In this document: piece by piece, positions 44,014 through 53,496 of the stretch | Layout: each line of letters begins with the position of its first letter | Numbering within the stretch: position 1 is the stretch's first letter | NCBI GenBank assembly: GCA_002389045.1 | Contig: DGNS01000006.1 | Span: 1-64,000 of the forward strand | Direction: 5' to 3' | Source: Thiotrichaceae bacterium UBA4486 | GTDB taxonomy: Bacteria; Pseudomonadota; Gammaproteobacteria; Eutrophobiales; Eutrophobiaceae | DNA length: 64,000 nt | Program-made: the position numbers and the translations under genes | The notes under the pieces: model-generated | Databases searched by the model: none | Told to the model about the DNA's origin: nothing | Seen by the model: the letters and a program-made list of their open reading frames with translations, nothing else

Positions 44014-44478
44014 ATGACCACCCTGACCATCAACGGCAAGCAACACGAAGTGGAGCTCGACGAATCGATGCCACTGTTATGGGCCATTCGCGACCTGCTC
44101 GGCTACACCGGCACCAAGTTCGGCTGCGGTATCGGCTTTTGCGGGGCCTGTACTGTACATGTCGACGGCAAGGTGATGCGCTCCTGCGTCACGCCCGTTT
44201 CGGCGGTGAAAGACAAATCCGTCACCACCATTGAGGGCATCGCCCATGACGGCAAACTGCACCCGGTACAGGAAGCCTGGGCCCGGGGGGACGTGCCGCA
44301 ATGCGGCTACTGCCAGTCCGGCCAAATCATGGCTGCCGTCGCGCTGCTGCAAGAAAACCCGAACCCCAGCGATGACGAGATCCGCGAGAAAATGGTCAAC
44401 TACTGTCGTTGCGGTACGTACTTGCAAATCTTCGCCGCCGTGAAAGAAGCCGCAAAACTGCAGGGAGGTTCGGCATGA
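44014..44478 (+). CDS. 2Fe-2S small subunit of a molybdenum hydroxylase (isoquinoline 1-oxidoreductase type)
   Basis: The protein has 154 residues from the ATG at 44014. A plant-type 2Fe-2S set is at CGIGFCGAC...C (N-terminal half) and a second cluster set at CGYCQSG...CRC (C-terminal half), standard for xanthine dehydrogenase-type small subunits. It passes electrons from the molybdenum centre of the large subunit. Its stop overlaps the start of the large subunit by 4 bp. No separate FAD subunit is seen, as in the IorAB group. Confidence 0.92.
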   Translation: MTTLTINGKQHEVELDESMPLLWAIRDLLGYTGTKFGCGIGFCGACTVHVDGKVMRSCVTPVSAVKDKSVTTIEGIAHDGKLHPVQEAWARGDVPQCGYCQSGQIMAAVALLQENPNPSDDEIREKMVNYCRCGTYLQIFAAVKEAAKLQGGSA

Positions 44479-46652
44479 GCAGGATCGTTAACGTTTCCAT
44501 GTCCCGGCGACAGTTTCTCGGTCTTGGTGCCGCCGGTGCCGGTGTGTTCGTACTCGGCATGTCGTTACCGTTGGGCAACAAATTCGCCCGGGCTGCGGTC
44601 AACAATTCCGGCGACGGCACACTGAACGCCTTCATCGCTATCCGGGAAGACGGCGGTGTGATCTTCCAGAACACGTTTATTGAAATGGGCCAGGGTACCT
44701 ACACATCCATCCCGGCCATCGTTGCCGAGGAACTGGACATCACCATGGATGTGATCACTGTCGAGCAGGCGCCGCACGGGCCTGAATACAAGATCATGTT
44801 CAACAACACCGCGCGCTTTACCGGCGGCAGTAACAGCGTACGTTCCTCCTACGATACCATGCGCAAGGCCGGAGCCACCGCGCGGCAAATGTTGATCGAG
44901 GCGGCGGCGAAGGAATGGAATGTCCCGGCCGGTGAATGCACTACCGAACCCGGTTACGTGCTGCACAACGCATCCGGCAAGAAAGCAGGCTATGGTGATC
45001 TGGCCCCCCTGGCGGCCACGCTGCAGGCACCCGCCGAAGTGAAACTGAAAGACCCTGCCGATTTTCGATTGCTTGGCAAACCGGTTGGGCGCACGGACAG
45101 CCTGGCCAAGGCCACCGGTACCGCGGAGTTCGGCATCGACGTACAGGTGGACGGCATGTTGCACGCCGCCGTGAAGCAGTGCCCGGTCTTTGGTGGCAAG
45201 GTGAAATCCTTTGACGCATCGAAAGTGATGGACATGCCCGGCGTAGTGGCTGTGGAAGAAATTCCCGATGGAGTGGCCGTGATTGCCGATCATTACTGGA
45301 ATGCCAAACAGGCGCTGGAGAAACTGCCGGTGGAATTCGATAACGGCAGTAACGCGAGCTTTTCTTCGGCTGCGTACCTGGAAAAACTGCAGTCACGTCT
45401 TGATGATACGGGCATCACTGCCGAGGCAGAAGGCGACGTGATAACCGCACTCGCTAACGCGGCAAAAACCATCAGCGCGGATTACCATGTGCCTTTCCTT
45501 GCCCACGCCACTCTGGAACCGATGAACTGTACGGCGCTGGTGGAAACCGATCGCTGTACCGTCTGGGCGCCTAACCAGGGTGCTGATTTTGTTGCCGGAG
45601 TGACAAAAGACATCACCGGACTGCCGCTGGAAGCCATTGATGTGCAAACACCGTTTCTCGGAGGCGGTTTCGGCAGACGATTCATCATGGACTACACGGC
45701 ACAGGCGGTGACGCTGGCCAACAAACACAAGGGCACGCCCATCAAGGTGATCTGGACGCGCGAGGAAGACACGCAACACGATTTTTACAGACCAATGACG
45801 GCGGCACGCCACCGCGCCGGATTCGACAAAAAGGGCAACCTGGTCGCACATCACATTACCAACGTGGGTGAAGGTCCCATGGGCCGCTTGAATCCGGGCT
45901 TTCTGGAAAACCCGAAAATCGACAGCACTGTGCTGGAAGGCGTGGAAAAACAACCCTACGCCGTTCCCAACAAGCGCCTCGACTACGTACACGAGACCGT
46001 GGCGCCTGTGCCAATCGGGTACTGGCGCTCGGTTGCACATTCCGTCAATGGTTTCATCAAGGAATCATTTATGGACGAACTTGCACATGCCGTGAACGCC
46101 GACCCGGTGGAATTTCGCCGTGGCCTGCTCACCGATGCGCCACGCTATAAAAAAGTACTCGACACCGTCGTCAAGATGGCCAACTGGAAAACCGGGACCC
46201 GCAAGGTGGATGGCAACGACCGCGCCATGGGCGTGGCGCTGCACGAATCCTTCGGCACACTGGTGGCTCAGATCGCCGATGTGTCCATCGAGGATGGTGA
46301 GGTCACGGTGCACGATGTCTGGTGCAGCGTGGATTGCGGTTTTGCCATCAACCCCGCCATTGTCACCATGCAGATGGAAAGCGGGATTGCCTACGGCCTT
46401 TCCGCCGCACTGGCCGAGGAGATCTCCATGAAAGACGGCAAGGTGGATCAGGCCAATTTCAATAGCTACCCGATCCTGCCTCCACAAAAAATGCCGCAAG
46501 TGCATGTGCAGATCATCAATAGCGGTGAGGCGCTCGGCGGTATCGGCGAACCGGGCACACCACCTATTGCCCCGGCCGTCTGCAACGCGTTGTTCACACT
46601 GACCGGGCAACGTATTCGCAGCCTGCCGTTGAGCCGTTACACGTTCACCTGA
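44475..46652 (+). CDS. Molybdopterin-binding large subunit (IorB-type, Tat-exported)
   Basis: The protein has 725 residues. A Tat signal (SRRQFLGLGAAGAGVFVLG, near residue 11) marks export of the folded complex to the periplasm. The Moco-binding region (GGGFGRRF near 400) and a C-terminal GGIGEPGTPPIAPA carrying the catalytic Glu are intact. Substrate may be an aldehyde or N-heterocycle. Cofactor-carrying periplasmic partners such as cytochromes are not next to it. Confidence 0.92.
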   Translation: MSRIVNVSMSRRQFLGLGAAGAGVFVLGMSLPLGNKFARAAVNNSGDGTLNAFIAIREDGGVIFQNTFIEMGQGTYTSIPAIVAEELDITMDVITVEQAPHGPEYKIMFNNTARFTGGSNSVRSSYDTMRKAGATARQMLIEAAAKEWNVPAGECTTEPGYVLHNASGKKAGYGDLAPLAATLQAPAEVKLKDPADFRLLGKPVGRTDSLAKATGTAEFGIDVQVDGMLHAAVKQCPVFGGKVKSFDASKVMDMPGVVAVEEIPDGVAVIADHYWNAKQALEKLPVEFDNGSNASFSSAAYLEKLQSRLDDTGITAEAEGDVITALANAAKTISADYHVPFLAHATLEPMNCTALVETDRCTVWAPNQGADFVAGVTKDITGLPLEAIDVQTPFLGGGFGRRFIMDYTAQAVTLANKHKGTPIKVIWTREEDTQHDFYRPMTAARHRAGFDKKGNLVAHHITNVGEGPMGRLNPGFLENPKIDSTVLEGVEKQPYAVPNKRLDYVHETVAPVPIGYWRSVAHSVNGFIKESFMDELAHAVNADPVEFRRGLLTDAPRYKKVLDTVVKMANWKTGTRKVDGNDRAMGVALHESFGTLVAQIADVSIEDGEVTVHDVWCSVDCGFAINPAIVTMQMESGIAYGLSAALAEEISMKDGKVDQANFNSYPILPPQKMPQVHVQIINSGEALGGIGEPGTPPIAPAVCNALFTLTGQRIRSLPLSRYTFT

Positions 46653-46728
46653 TCGGGAATTTATAATTGTCCCGGTCTTCACTAAGAGCAATAATACAGT
46701 AACAAACAGGATAACGGGGTTAACAAAA

Positions 46729-47280
46729 ATGCACTGGATCAATCAAACTCTCAGACAGTTCATGGTCATGCTGTCACTGTCACTGCTGTCGTTCACTACC
46801 CACGCGGCCTCGAGCGAGGAAATCGATATCAAGGTGCGGGGATCGCTGGATAAATTCCAGGAAGAAGTCACCGGCGGTAAAGCCTTTCTGGACCGGGCCG
46901 AGGGAGTACTGGTTTTCCCCGACGTGGTCAAGGCCGGTTTTGGTATTGGCGGTGAAATAGGCGATGGGGCATTGCTGGTCGATGGTAAAACAGTCGACTA
47001 TTACAATACGGCGGCAGCTTCCATCGGGTTCCAGTTCGGTGCACAGTTCAAGACCGTGATCCTCGTGTTCCTGGAAAAGGACGCGCTGGACAAGTTCCGC
47101 AACAGCAGCGGCTGGGAAGTCGGTGTGGACGGTTCGGTGGCGCTGATCGAACTCGGCGCCGGCAAGGACATCACCAGCATCAATATCACCGATCCGATTG
47201 TCGGTTTCGTTTTCAGCAACAAGGGTTTCATGTACAACCTGACGCTGGAAGGGTCGAAGATCACCAAACTCGATAAATAG
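46729..47280 (+). CDS. YSC84/SYLF-domain exported protein
   Basis: The protein has 183 residues with a signal peptide (about 1-26). The mature part is the lipid-binding SYLF/YSC84 domain: EGVLVFPDVVKAGFGIGGEIGDG, then YYNTAAASIGFQFGAQ, then GVDGSVALIELGAGKDI. Eukaryotic members bind phosphoinositides, and the bacterial role is unclear. It follows the hydroxylase by 76 bp and ends at a strong terminator. Confidence 0.9.
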   Translation: MHWINQTLRQFMVMLSLSLLSFTTHAASSEEIDIKVRGSLDKFQEEVTGGKAFLDRAEGVLVFPDVVKAGFGIGGEIGDGALLVDGKTVDYYNTAAASIGFQFGAQFKTVILVFLEKDALDKFRNSSGWEVGVDGSVALIELGAGKDITSINITDPIVGFVFSNKGFMYNLTLEGSKITKLDK

Positions 47281-47294
47281 TTTTGCCTTACGCG

Positions 47295-47329
47295 AAAACC
47301 CCGGCGCCGGTATCCCGGCCCGGGGTTTT
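47295..47329. terminator. Strong bidirectional Rho-independent terminator
   Basis: AAAACCCCGG at 47295-47304 pairs perfectly with CCGGGGTTTT at 47320-47329. The A-run and T-run serve both strands, stopping the YSC84 gene on + and the P460 gene on -. Confidence 0.85.
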
Positions 47330-47352
47330 GATGATCTGAAACGTTGAATCTC

Positions 47353-47856
47353 TTAATGTGCCGATAACTGATCGAATGAAAACATGAATTCCTGCCCTGC
47401 CAGCGGTGCATGACAGGAAACACAATCCAGGTCATTCTCCTTGGGAGCGCCACTGGGATCGTACAAGGCATAACCCCAGCCATCGGTACGGTCATCGGCG
47501 GAAAATTCAGTGCTCCAGTCATTCCGTCTTTCCATGACGGCCACTGCCGCGAGTTTGGCTTTTTCAAACAGTCCATCGCTACCGGCTACGGGATTGCCAT
47601 CGCCGTCGACCACCGGTTTGTAGACTTCCATGATAATCACCGAGCCGGCTTCCAGCTTGCCGGTTTTCACGCTTTTCAGTGCAACATCGTTAGCATACAT
47701 CTCGGCAACCTGTTTGTTATTGGCTCGGTTCTGGACGTGGTAACGGGTATAGTCATCCTGGTAACCGGCGGGGAAACCGACGAATTCCGGATTTCCGCCT
47801 GCAAGGACCGCGGTGGTGAATATGGCGAGCGCTGTCAGACCGATCGGTTTTATCAT
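47353..47856 (-). CDS. Cytochrome P460-family protein
   Basis: The protein has 167 residues with a signal peptide (about 1-19). The C-terminal heme c attachment motif is CVSCH (C145, C148, H149), followed by HAPLAGQEFMFS typical of the P460/DUF3365-like fold. P460 enzymes oxidise hydroxylamine and handle NO. It is divergent from nsrR, with an NsrR-like box between them, and is very likely part of the NO response. It ends at the shared terminator. Confidence 0.88.
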   Translation of the reverse strand: MIKPIGLTALAIFTTAVLAGGNPEFVGFPAGYQDDYTRYHVQNRANNKQVAEMYANDVALKSVKTGKLEAGSVIIMEVYKPVVDGDGNPVAGSDGLFEKAKLAAVAVMERRNDWSTEFSADDRTDGWGYALYDPSGAPKENDLDCVSCHAPLAGQEFMFSFDQLSAH

Positions 47857-47893
47857 TGGTATTGCCCTCCAGCAATCTATGAAAAGTACGCTA

Positions 47894-47918
47894 TAATATG
47901 CATGTTAGATACATATTA
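47894..47918. promoter_or_regulatory. NsrR-like operator between the P460 gene and nsrR
   Basis: TAATATG (47894-47900) and CATATTA (47912-47918) are the outer arms of an imperfect palindrome whose core reads ATGCAT-GTTAG-ATACAT. This is close to the NsrR consensus of two ATGYAT-like half-sites. The position in the divergent spacer supports NO-sensitive control of both genes. Confidence 0.75.
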
Positions 47919-47994
47919 GAAAAGTATAGACCAGTCACAATACGTTGTCCAGAATTGGCTGATCTGCAATGAACGTTTACGCCAGGGATCACTC

Positions 47995-48414
47995 ATGCAA
48001 CTGACCAGACACTCTGATTATTCACTCCGTGTTCTAATCTACCTTGCCCTGAATCCGGGCAGAATATCGAATGTTTCCGAAATAGCTCAAGCCTTCAATG
48101 TCTCCCGCAATCATCTCGTCAAGGTAGTTCATAATCTTTCAAAACTCGGTTATATCAGTACCACTCGCGGTCATGGTGGCGGGATTGCACTGACCGGGGA
48201 TGCCGCCGACATTTCAGTCGGTGAAGTTGTCCGGGATACAGAAAACACCCTGGAAGTTATTAATTGTATTAAACCCCGGTGTCCGATTTATAGCGCATGC
48301 CGGCTGAAAGGCGCTCTTGACGAGGCAACCGCGGCATTTCTGGATGTACTGGATAACTATACAATCGACGATATCGCTCGCAACAAGGTCGTACTCAAGA
48401 GGCTGATTGCCTGA
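47995..48414 (+). CDS. nsrR: NO-sensing Rrf2-family repressor NsrR
   Basis: The protein has 139 residues. The winged helix (SDYSLRVLIYLAL; VSRNHLVKVVHNLSKLGY) is Rrf2-type. The iron-sulfur cysteines C91, C96 and C102 (NCIKPRCPIYSAC) match E. coli NsrR exactly. Nitrosylation of the cluster releases DNA, switching on NO-handling genes. A cognate-looking box lies upstream. The NnrS gene converges 4 bp after its stop. Confidence 0.93.
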   Translation: MQLTRHSDYSLRVLIYLALNPGRISNVSEIAQAFNVSRNHLVKVVHNLSKLGYISTTRGHGGGIALTGDAADISVGEVVRDTENTLEVINCIKPRCPIYSACRLKGALDEATAAFLDVLDNYTIDDIARNKVVLKRLIA

Positions 48415-48417
48415 ATT

Positions 48418-49596
48418 TTATCCTGGATTACCGTCGACTCTGGGCCCCGTCAGCATGGGTGCACAATAAAACAGCACCAGCAAAAACGCTACAATCCAGA
48501 GCACCTGGGATGTCATGACCCACGCCACGTACATATCGGGCAGCGCCAGGGGCAGAAACACGCGCACCACGGCGCCGATAACCAGGAAACCGAGAATGTA
48601 ATTAATAATCGGACCGTGCCTGTTAATATTTCTTCCAGTGTGTCCCAGTGTAACCCGTACCATCATGCTGACGGTGACAAGGCCAATACCCCCATAGGCA
48701 AATGCGTGTATGGCCATGTATTTTGATATCCCGGTAAAACTACTGAAAGCAAACAACAGGAAACCGATATCAATAAAAACCAGCGCCATAAAAAATCCCC
48801 AGAGCAGGGGCTTTTTCCAGATGCCGTATGTATGCCAGCCCACAAGCCGGATGGTGTAAATGACAAACAACAACACTGACGTGATTCCCGTCAGGACAGT
48901 GTTTAAAAGAAACACTTCGGAGATAAAAAACACCAGAAAAACCACGAGACCGGAGATCATTATCCAACGCGGGTTTTTCAGTTTCACCGGGTATTCGACG
49001 CTGTTTTCAATAAAAAGCGGGACCACCCTGGCGGCGATGGTCAAAATCAGGCTGATCACCAGGTACAATCCACCATAGATGCCCCAGTGCAATCCGCTCT
49101 CGAGCACACCCGTATAACCCAGGTAAAAACACAGGTTCGCCAGAATCAGCAGGCCGAGTTTGGAGAGAATAACCATTTGTCTCCAGCTTCTTGACTTGAC
49201 TACCGGAACCGCGGCAAAAAACAGCAGGAGGATGGAAAAGGCAAGATCAAACAGGCCTGCCATACCGGGCCAGCCAAGACTGAACAGCACCCTGGCAATC
49301 AACCAGATGGTAAAAACCAGGGCAAGCCCCCGACCATGCACGGTCTGGATTCCCGTCCAGCTTTTCACCGCCGTCAACAGGAAACCGGCGATCACGGCGA
49401 AACTGTAACCATAAATCATTTCATGGGCATGCCACTGAAATGCCGTTATTCCAGTATCCGGCAGGGAAATCCGCAAACTGTACAGCGCCATCCAGATCAG
49501 CACTGCGACGATCGAATAGGCCATGGCGCCCATAAAGAACGGACGAAACCCGAGGTTAAAAAGAGCAAAATCCGGGACCGGTTTGTCAGATTGCAT
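48418..49596 (-). CDS. nnrS: NnrS-family heme-copper membrane protein
   Basis: The protein has 392 residues with about 12 membrane helices. The start FNLGFRPFFMGAMAYSI and the histidine-bearing segments FQWHAHEMIYGYSFAVIAGFLL (quoted in part) and AIHAFAYGGIGLVTVSMM are characteristic. NnrS lessens NO/iron stress, and its genes are classical NsrR or NnrR targets. It is adjacent to nsrR here on the opposite strand, though no box was found directly upstream. Confidence 0.93.
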   Translation of the reverse strand: MQSDKPVPDFALFNLGFRPFFMGAMAYSIVAVLIWMALYSLRISLPDTGITAFQWHAHEMIYGYSFAVIAGFLLTAVKSWTGIQTVHGRGLALVFTIWLIARVLFSLGWPGMAGLFDLAFSILLLFFAAVPVVKSRSWRQMVILSKLGLLILANLCFYLGYTGVLESGLHWGIYGGLYLVISLILTIAARVVPLFIENSVEYPVKLKNPRWIMISGLVVFLVFFISEVFLLNTVLTGITSVLLFVIYTIRLVGWHTYGIWKKPLLWGFFMALVFIDIGFLLFAFSSFTGISKYMAIHAFAYGGIGLVTVSMMVRVTLGHTGRNINRHGPIINYILGFLVIGAVVRVFLPLALPDMYVAWVMTSQVLWIVAFLLVLFYCAPMLTGPRVDGNPG

Positions 49597-49690
49597 AGAC
49601 TGGAACCAAAACTGAATGAATTATTAAAAACAGGGCTTTCAGGAAAAGGAGGGCAGTATAAAACCGGCCGGGCGCAAAAACCATACAAGC

Positions 49691-50284
49691 TCAGTTATCA
49701 TCCGGCCGCAGCTCGTGGCCGAGCAACCCCCTGGCTTCATCATAACCGAGAGTGCTGATGCCGGCGGCCTGCATGGACACACGCAGCGAGCTGCCAAGAC
49801 CGTAGGCGAGGAGACGGGAATAAAAAGGCAGGGACTCAACATAGACCGGCATGGCCTCTTGCAGCGAGTCCGTTTGCTGCAGGGATTCCTCCAGTTGCCG
49901 CCGCTCGCGTTCCAGGTATTGCAACAGCGTTTGATCATTCGCGGCGGCTTCATCCAGCGTCAGCGTCCAGGTGATATCGTCCTGTAATACGCATTCACCA
50001 ATAAACCGGCCGGGATACCCCGCCGACCAGTCAGACGGGGATAACAGGTAAAGCCTGAAGCTGCCGTCGACGCGGTATAACCAGTAGCTCCTGCCGACAA
50101 CCGGGCGAAAACTGAAACGGCTGTTCAGAACAAACAACGAGGTAAACAATTCGCTGGCGATCTGATCGATCTGTTTCGGTGGCAGCGGTACACGCGCCCG
50201 GCTCTGCATCAGTCCTTCCAGTACCGGTGACAGCCCTTTGCCCTGTGGATTGGGATTCTTGTGATTCATACTCTGGATATTCAA
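49691..50284 (-). CDS. DUF2452-family protein
   Basis: The protein has 197 residues. It starts with an Asn/Pro-rich stretch (NHKNPNPQGKGLSPVLEGL), typical of DUF2452. The middle reads like a small beta domain (FRPVVGRSYWLYRVDGSFRLYLL) and the rest is helical. No signal peptide or membrane segment. Function unknown. A second Met five residues in is an alternative start. Confidence 0.7.
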   Translation of the reverse strand: MNIQSMNHKNPNPQGKGLSPVLEGLMQSRARVPLPPKQIDQIASELFTSLFVLNSRFSFRPVVGRSYWLYRVDGSFRLYLLSPSDWSAGYPGRFIGECVLQDDITWTLTLDEAAANDQTLLQYLERERRQLEESLQQTDSLQEAMPVYVESLPFYSRLLAYGLGSSLRVSMQAAGISTLGYDEARGLLGHELRPDDN

Positions 50285-50377
50285 ATGGGTAATACTACGC
50301 CGGTGAACGTGAAAACCATGTGACTTGCCCGTGAAATCAACGTGAGCGACCTCACTTCGATGTTTAACGCTCCCGGC

Positions 50378-50929
50378 TCAGTCTTCCTCTATCGGCAAAG
50401 CCAGTTCCTCAAGGAAAAAAGCCGCAAGGTCATGACGGCCGGACAATCCGGCTTTTTTATAAATGGCCCCGGCCTGCTGGCGGGCAGTCGCTTCGCTGAC
50501 CCCGCGCAGGGACGCGACTTCCTTGTGACTGAGTCCCTTCAACAGGAATAACGCGATCTCCTTTTCACCGGGACTGAGTCTCCAGCGTTCAAACTGATTG
50601 TTGATGGATGCGCCCAGTCCACGCAACAGGGACTGCGTCTCATTTCGCCATTGGGCGGCCTGTTCACGATTATGCTGCAGTTCCTCGGTCATCTCCCGGA
50701 TCACACGGCGCGAATCACCGGCCTCCTTGATCAGCCGCAGGGCGATGGCCAGGGCGCTGAACAGGGAGACAATAACAACGATGCCCTCAAGGATGATATG
50801 CAGCGTTTCCGCTCCCTCGCCCGCATCGGCGACAATGTCGGCCGCGGCCAGTAAACCGATGACAACAAAAGCCGCCAGCATGAATACCCGCAGACGGCCC
50901 TCGGACAACCAGGTATCAAGATCTAACAT
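50378..50929 (-). CDS. Membrane-anchored LuxR-type transcriptional regulator
   Basis: The protein has 183 residues. Two N-terminal membrane helices (RVFMLAAFVVIGLLAAADIV; IILEGIVVIVSLFSALAIAL) are followed by a coiled linker and a C-terminal LuxR/GerE helix-turn-helix (LSPGEKEIALFLLKGLSHKEVAS; ATARQQAGAIYKKAG). It has no receiver or autoinducer domain, so it may read membrane or envelope signals. The 155 bp between it and the efflux operon would allow divergent regulation of that operon, which is inference. Confidence 0.87.
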   Translation of the reverse strand: MLDLDTWLSEGRLRVFMLAAFVVIGLLAAADIVADAGEGAETLHIILEGIVVIVSLFSALAIALRLIKEAGDSRRVIREMTEELQHNREQAAQWRNETQSLLRGLGASINNQFERWRLSPGEKEIALFLLKGLSHKEVASLRGVSEATARQQAGAIYKKAGLSGRHDLAAFFLEELALPIEED

Positions 50930-51135
50930 ATTGATTCATAGAGTATTCACAAATAGCGGATAGTATTTTCAGGGGTGGGGCGCATATTCTACGGCAGCGA
51001 CAACTAAGATTCCGGTTTTTACTGATCTCTATTCATGTCACGCTGATAAAATAACAGCAGAATAAAAGATTACAGACTGGAGAGATGAATAACAAGGCCG
51101 TTCAGGGTACCGCTGAATACCGCCAGGACAAACTG

Positions 51136-52380
51136 ATGAAGACATTATCCCGTACTTTTTTACCATTGATATTGTGGCTACCCGGTGTGCTCGCCGCGGG
51201 CGGCGACCATGAACACGAAACGCCCCTGGCGGCTGTATCCGGGCTGACGCTGCATGACGTGGTGGAACACACCTACCAGCGCAATCCGGAGATCCGGATC
51301 ATCGAGGCCCGTCTGAACCACGTAAATGCCCGGATGCAACGCACCAGGAGTTTCTGGCCCGGCGATCCCTCGTTCACGGTGAGTCATTATAACGATGCCG
51401 TCATGGACAGTGACGGTCTGCGTGAATGGGAAGCCGGTGTGGAAATGCCACTGTGGTTACCCGGGCAGAAAGATGCGCAGCAACATACCGTGGAGCAGGA
51501 AAAATCGGTGGTCGATGCCGGAGAGGCTGCGCTCAGGCTCAAACTCGCGGGTATCGTCCGGGAACTGCTGTGGAATATTGCCCTCAGTAAAAACCAGGTG
51601 AGTGCGGCCGCACAGGAGTGGAAAACCGTTCAGAAGCTGGCAGATGACGTGAACAAGCGGGTGCAACTCGGTGATCTGGCGCAATCGGACCTGATCCTGG
51701 CCGAGCAGGAGTCCCTGACCAAGGAAGCCGCTTTACGCAAGGCCGAGCAGGAATATCGGCATGCGCAACACCGCTATGACATGATCACCGGTTTGCGTAA
51801 ATTACCGGCGGAATTTGTCGAAACTGCCACGCCGGATCCCTCCATCAATGATAACCACCCGGTATTGATCGAGGCACGTGAAAAAGTGGCGAACAGCACG
51901 GCCATGCGCGATCAGGTCATTCTGGAAAAACGCGGCAATCCAACCGTGTTTCTCGGTACGCGACATGAACGCGCCACCTCCGGCGATGATTTCGCCAACG
52001 CTATAGGCTTGAGTTTCAGGATGCCTTTTGGCACCTCGGCGCACACTACACCGAAACTGACGGCGGCGGAGGTTGATCTGACCGAAACCCGCAGCGAGAT
52101 GGAATTGTTGTATCGGGATCTGAACATAGCCATGGAAGATGCCGTCCGTGAACTGGAAATGACCCGGGAACAGTATGATTTCGCGCGGCGCAAAAATGAA
52201 CTGACGCAGCGAAACCTGGAACTGTCACGCAAGGCGTTCGCACTCGGCGAAACCAGCCTGATCGAATTGATCCGGATCCAGGCACAGGCCTTCGCAGCCG
52301 AACGCAACATGCATCAAAAACAGCTTGAAGTCGGCCTGCACACTGCGCGACTCAACCAGGCAAGGGGAATCATTCCATGA
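51136..52380 (+). CDS. TolC-like outer membrane efflux protein of the metal RND operon
   Basis: The protein has 414 residues from the ATG at 51136, which has AGGA six bases upstream and puts a signal peptide (FLPLILWLPGVLAAGG) at the right place. An ATG at 51085 would add 17 residues. The two repeated outer-membrane efflux regions are rich in helical Glu/Gln/Ala segments (AALRKAEQEYRHAQHRYDMI; ELTQRNLELSRKAFALGE). It forms the outer-membrane channel. Its stop overlaps the adaptor gene by 4 bp. Confidence 0.9.
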   Translation: MKTLSRTFLPLILWLPGVLAAGGDHEHETPLAAVSGLTLHDVVEHTYQRNPEIRIIEARLNHVNARMQRTRSFWPGDPSFTVSHYNDAVMDSDGLREWEAGVEMPLWLPGQKDAQQHTVEQEKSVVDAGEAALRLKLAGIVRELLWNIALSKNQVSAAAQEWKTVQKLADDVNKRVQLGDLAQSDLILAEQESLTKEAALRKAEQEYRHAQHRYDMITGLRKLPAEFVETATPDPSINDNHPVLIEAREKVANSTAMRDQVILEKRGNPTVFLGTRHERATSGDDFANAIGLSFRMPFGTSAHTTPKLTAAEVDLTETRSEMELLYRDLNIAMEDAVRELEMTREQYDFARRKNELTQRNLELSRKAFALGETSLIELIRIQAQAFAAERNMHQKQLEVGLHTARLNQARGIIP

Positions 52381-53492
52381 GAGTACTATGTTATCTGCTT
52401 CTGAGCGTCATCAGTGTCGGCATTTCGGCCCAGACATCGGGGAACGGACAAATACAGCAACGTATCAGCCTGTCTGAAAACCAACGGCAGTCCTATGGTA
52501 TAACTGTCACTCCCCTGCAACCCGCGCTGGAAGTTTCCGGCGCCGGTTACCCGGCCAGGGTCGTGGTGCCCAACTCACAGTTGCAAGTGGTCAGTGCCCT
52601 GCAAAACGGGTTGCTGGAATCGTTGACCGTGGCCGAAGGTGACCGTGTTGAAAAGGGCCAGGTACTGGCACGTTTGCAGAGTCCGGGGTTACTGTCACTG
52701 CAGCGGGACCTGTTACAAACACTGACACAACTGAATCTTGCGCGCACCACCATGGAGCGTGACCAGCAGTTACTGGATGAGGGTATTATTCCGAAACGCC
52801 GGTTCCAGGAATCGCGCAGTAACTGGCAGGCCCTGCTTACCCGGAAACAGCAGCAGGAAGCCGCGTTACAAATCTCCGGCATGTCTGCTACGGATATTGA
52901 CCGGCTGATCAGGACCCGAAAACTCTCCAGCACCCTTGACATCGTTGCCCCACGTGACGGCGTGGTGCTGGAACAGACGGTGATCCTCGGACAAAAAGTC
53001 GAAACGGCTGACCCACTGTTCCAGATCGGCGAACTGTCACCCCTGTGGCTGGAGATCCACGTCCCCGTGGAGGTAGTAACGGATATCCGTATCGGTGATC
53101 GAATTCTCGTTCCCCTTCTGGACATAGCGGGTGAGATCATCACTATCGGCCGCAAGGTTCACGAAGCGGATCAGGGTACCCTGTTACGGGCCGTGGTCCG
53201 CGACAACATCGATCAATTACGCCCCGGACAGTTTGTCCAGGTACGTATTACGCGCCCGTCGGATAAATCACACAATTACCTGGTCCCGCGAAAAGCCATC
53301 GTCCGGGTAGATAGAAAAACCGTGCTGTTTATCGAAACCGATGGCGGTTTTCAGGCCATCCGTGTCGATGTCATCGGCAACCGCGATGACAATCTGATCA
53401 TCGCCACAGAAGAATCCCTGTCAGGCCATGTGGTGACCAGTGGAGCTGTAACGCTGAAAGCCATCCTCACCGGCGCCGGCGGCGAAGGCTGA
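52377..53492 (+). CDS. RND efflux periplasmic adaptor (CusB/CzcB type)
   Basis: The protein has 371 residues with a short signal peptide. Lipoyl/barrel-sandwich halves lie on both sides of a helical hairpin (GLLESLTVAEGDRVEKGQVL; DIVAPRDGVVLEQTVILGQ). A beta-barrel with PGQFVQVRI follows. It bridges pump and channel across the periplasm. It lacks the long Met-rich or His-rich N-terminus seen in some Cu adaptors. Four bases separate its stop from the pump gene. Confidence 0.92.
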   Translation: MRVLCYLLLSVISVGISAQTSGNGQIQQRISLSENQRQSYGITVTPLQPALEVSGAGYPARVVVPNSQLQVVSALQNGLLESLTVAEGDRVEKGQVLARLQSPGLLSLQRDLLQTLTQLNLARTTMERDQQLLDEGIIPKRRFQESRSNWQALLTRKQQQEAALQISGMSATDIDRLIRTRKLSSTLDIVAPRDGVVLEQTVILGQKVETADPLFQIGELSPLWLEIHVPVEVVTDIRIGDRILVPLLDIAGEIITIGRKVHEADQGTLLRAVVRDNIDQLRPGQFVQVRITRPSDKSHNYLVPRKAIVRVDRKTVLFIETDGGFQAIRVDVIGNRDDNLIIATEESLSGHVVTSGAVTLKAILTGAGGEG

Positions 53493-53496
53493 ACGG

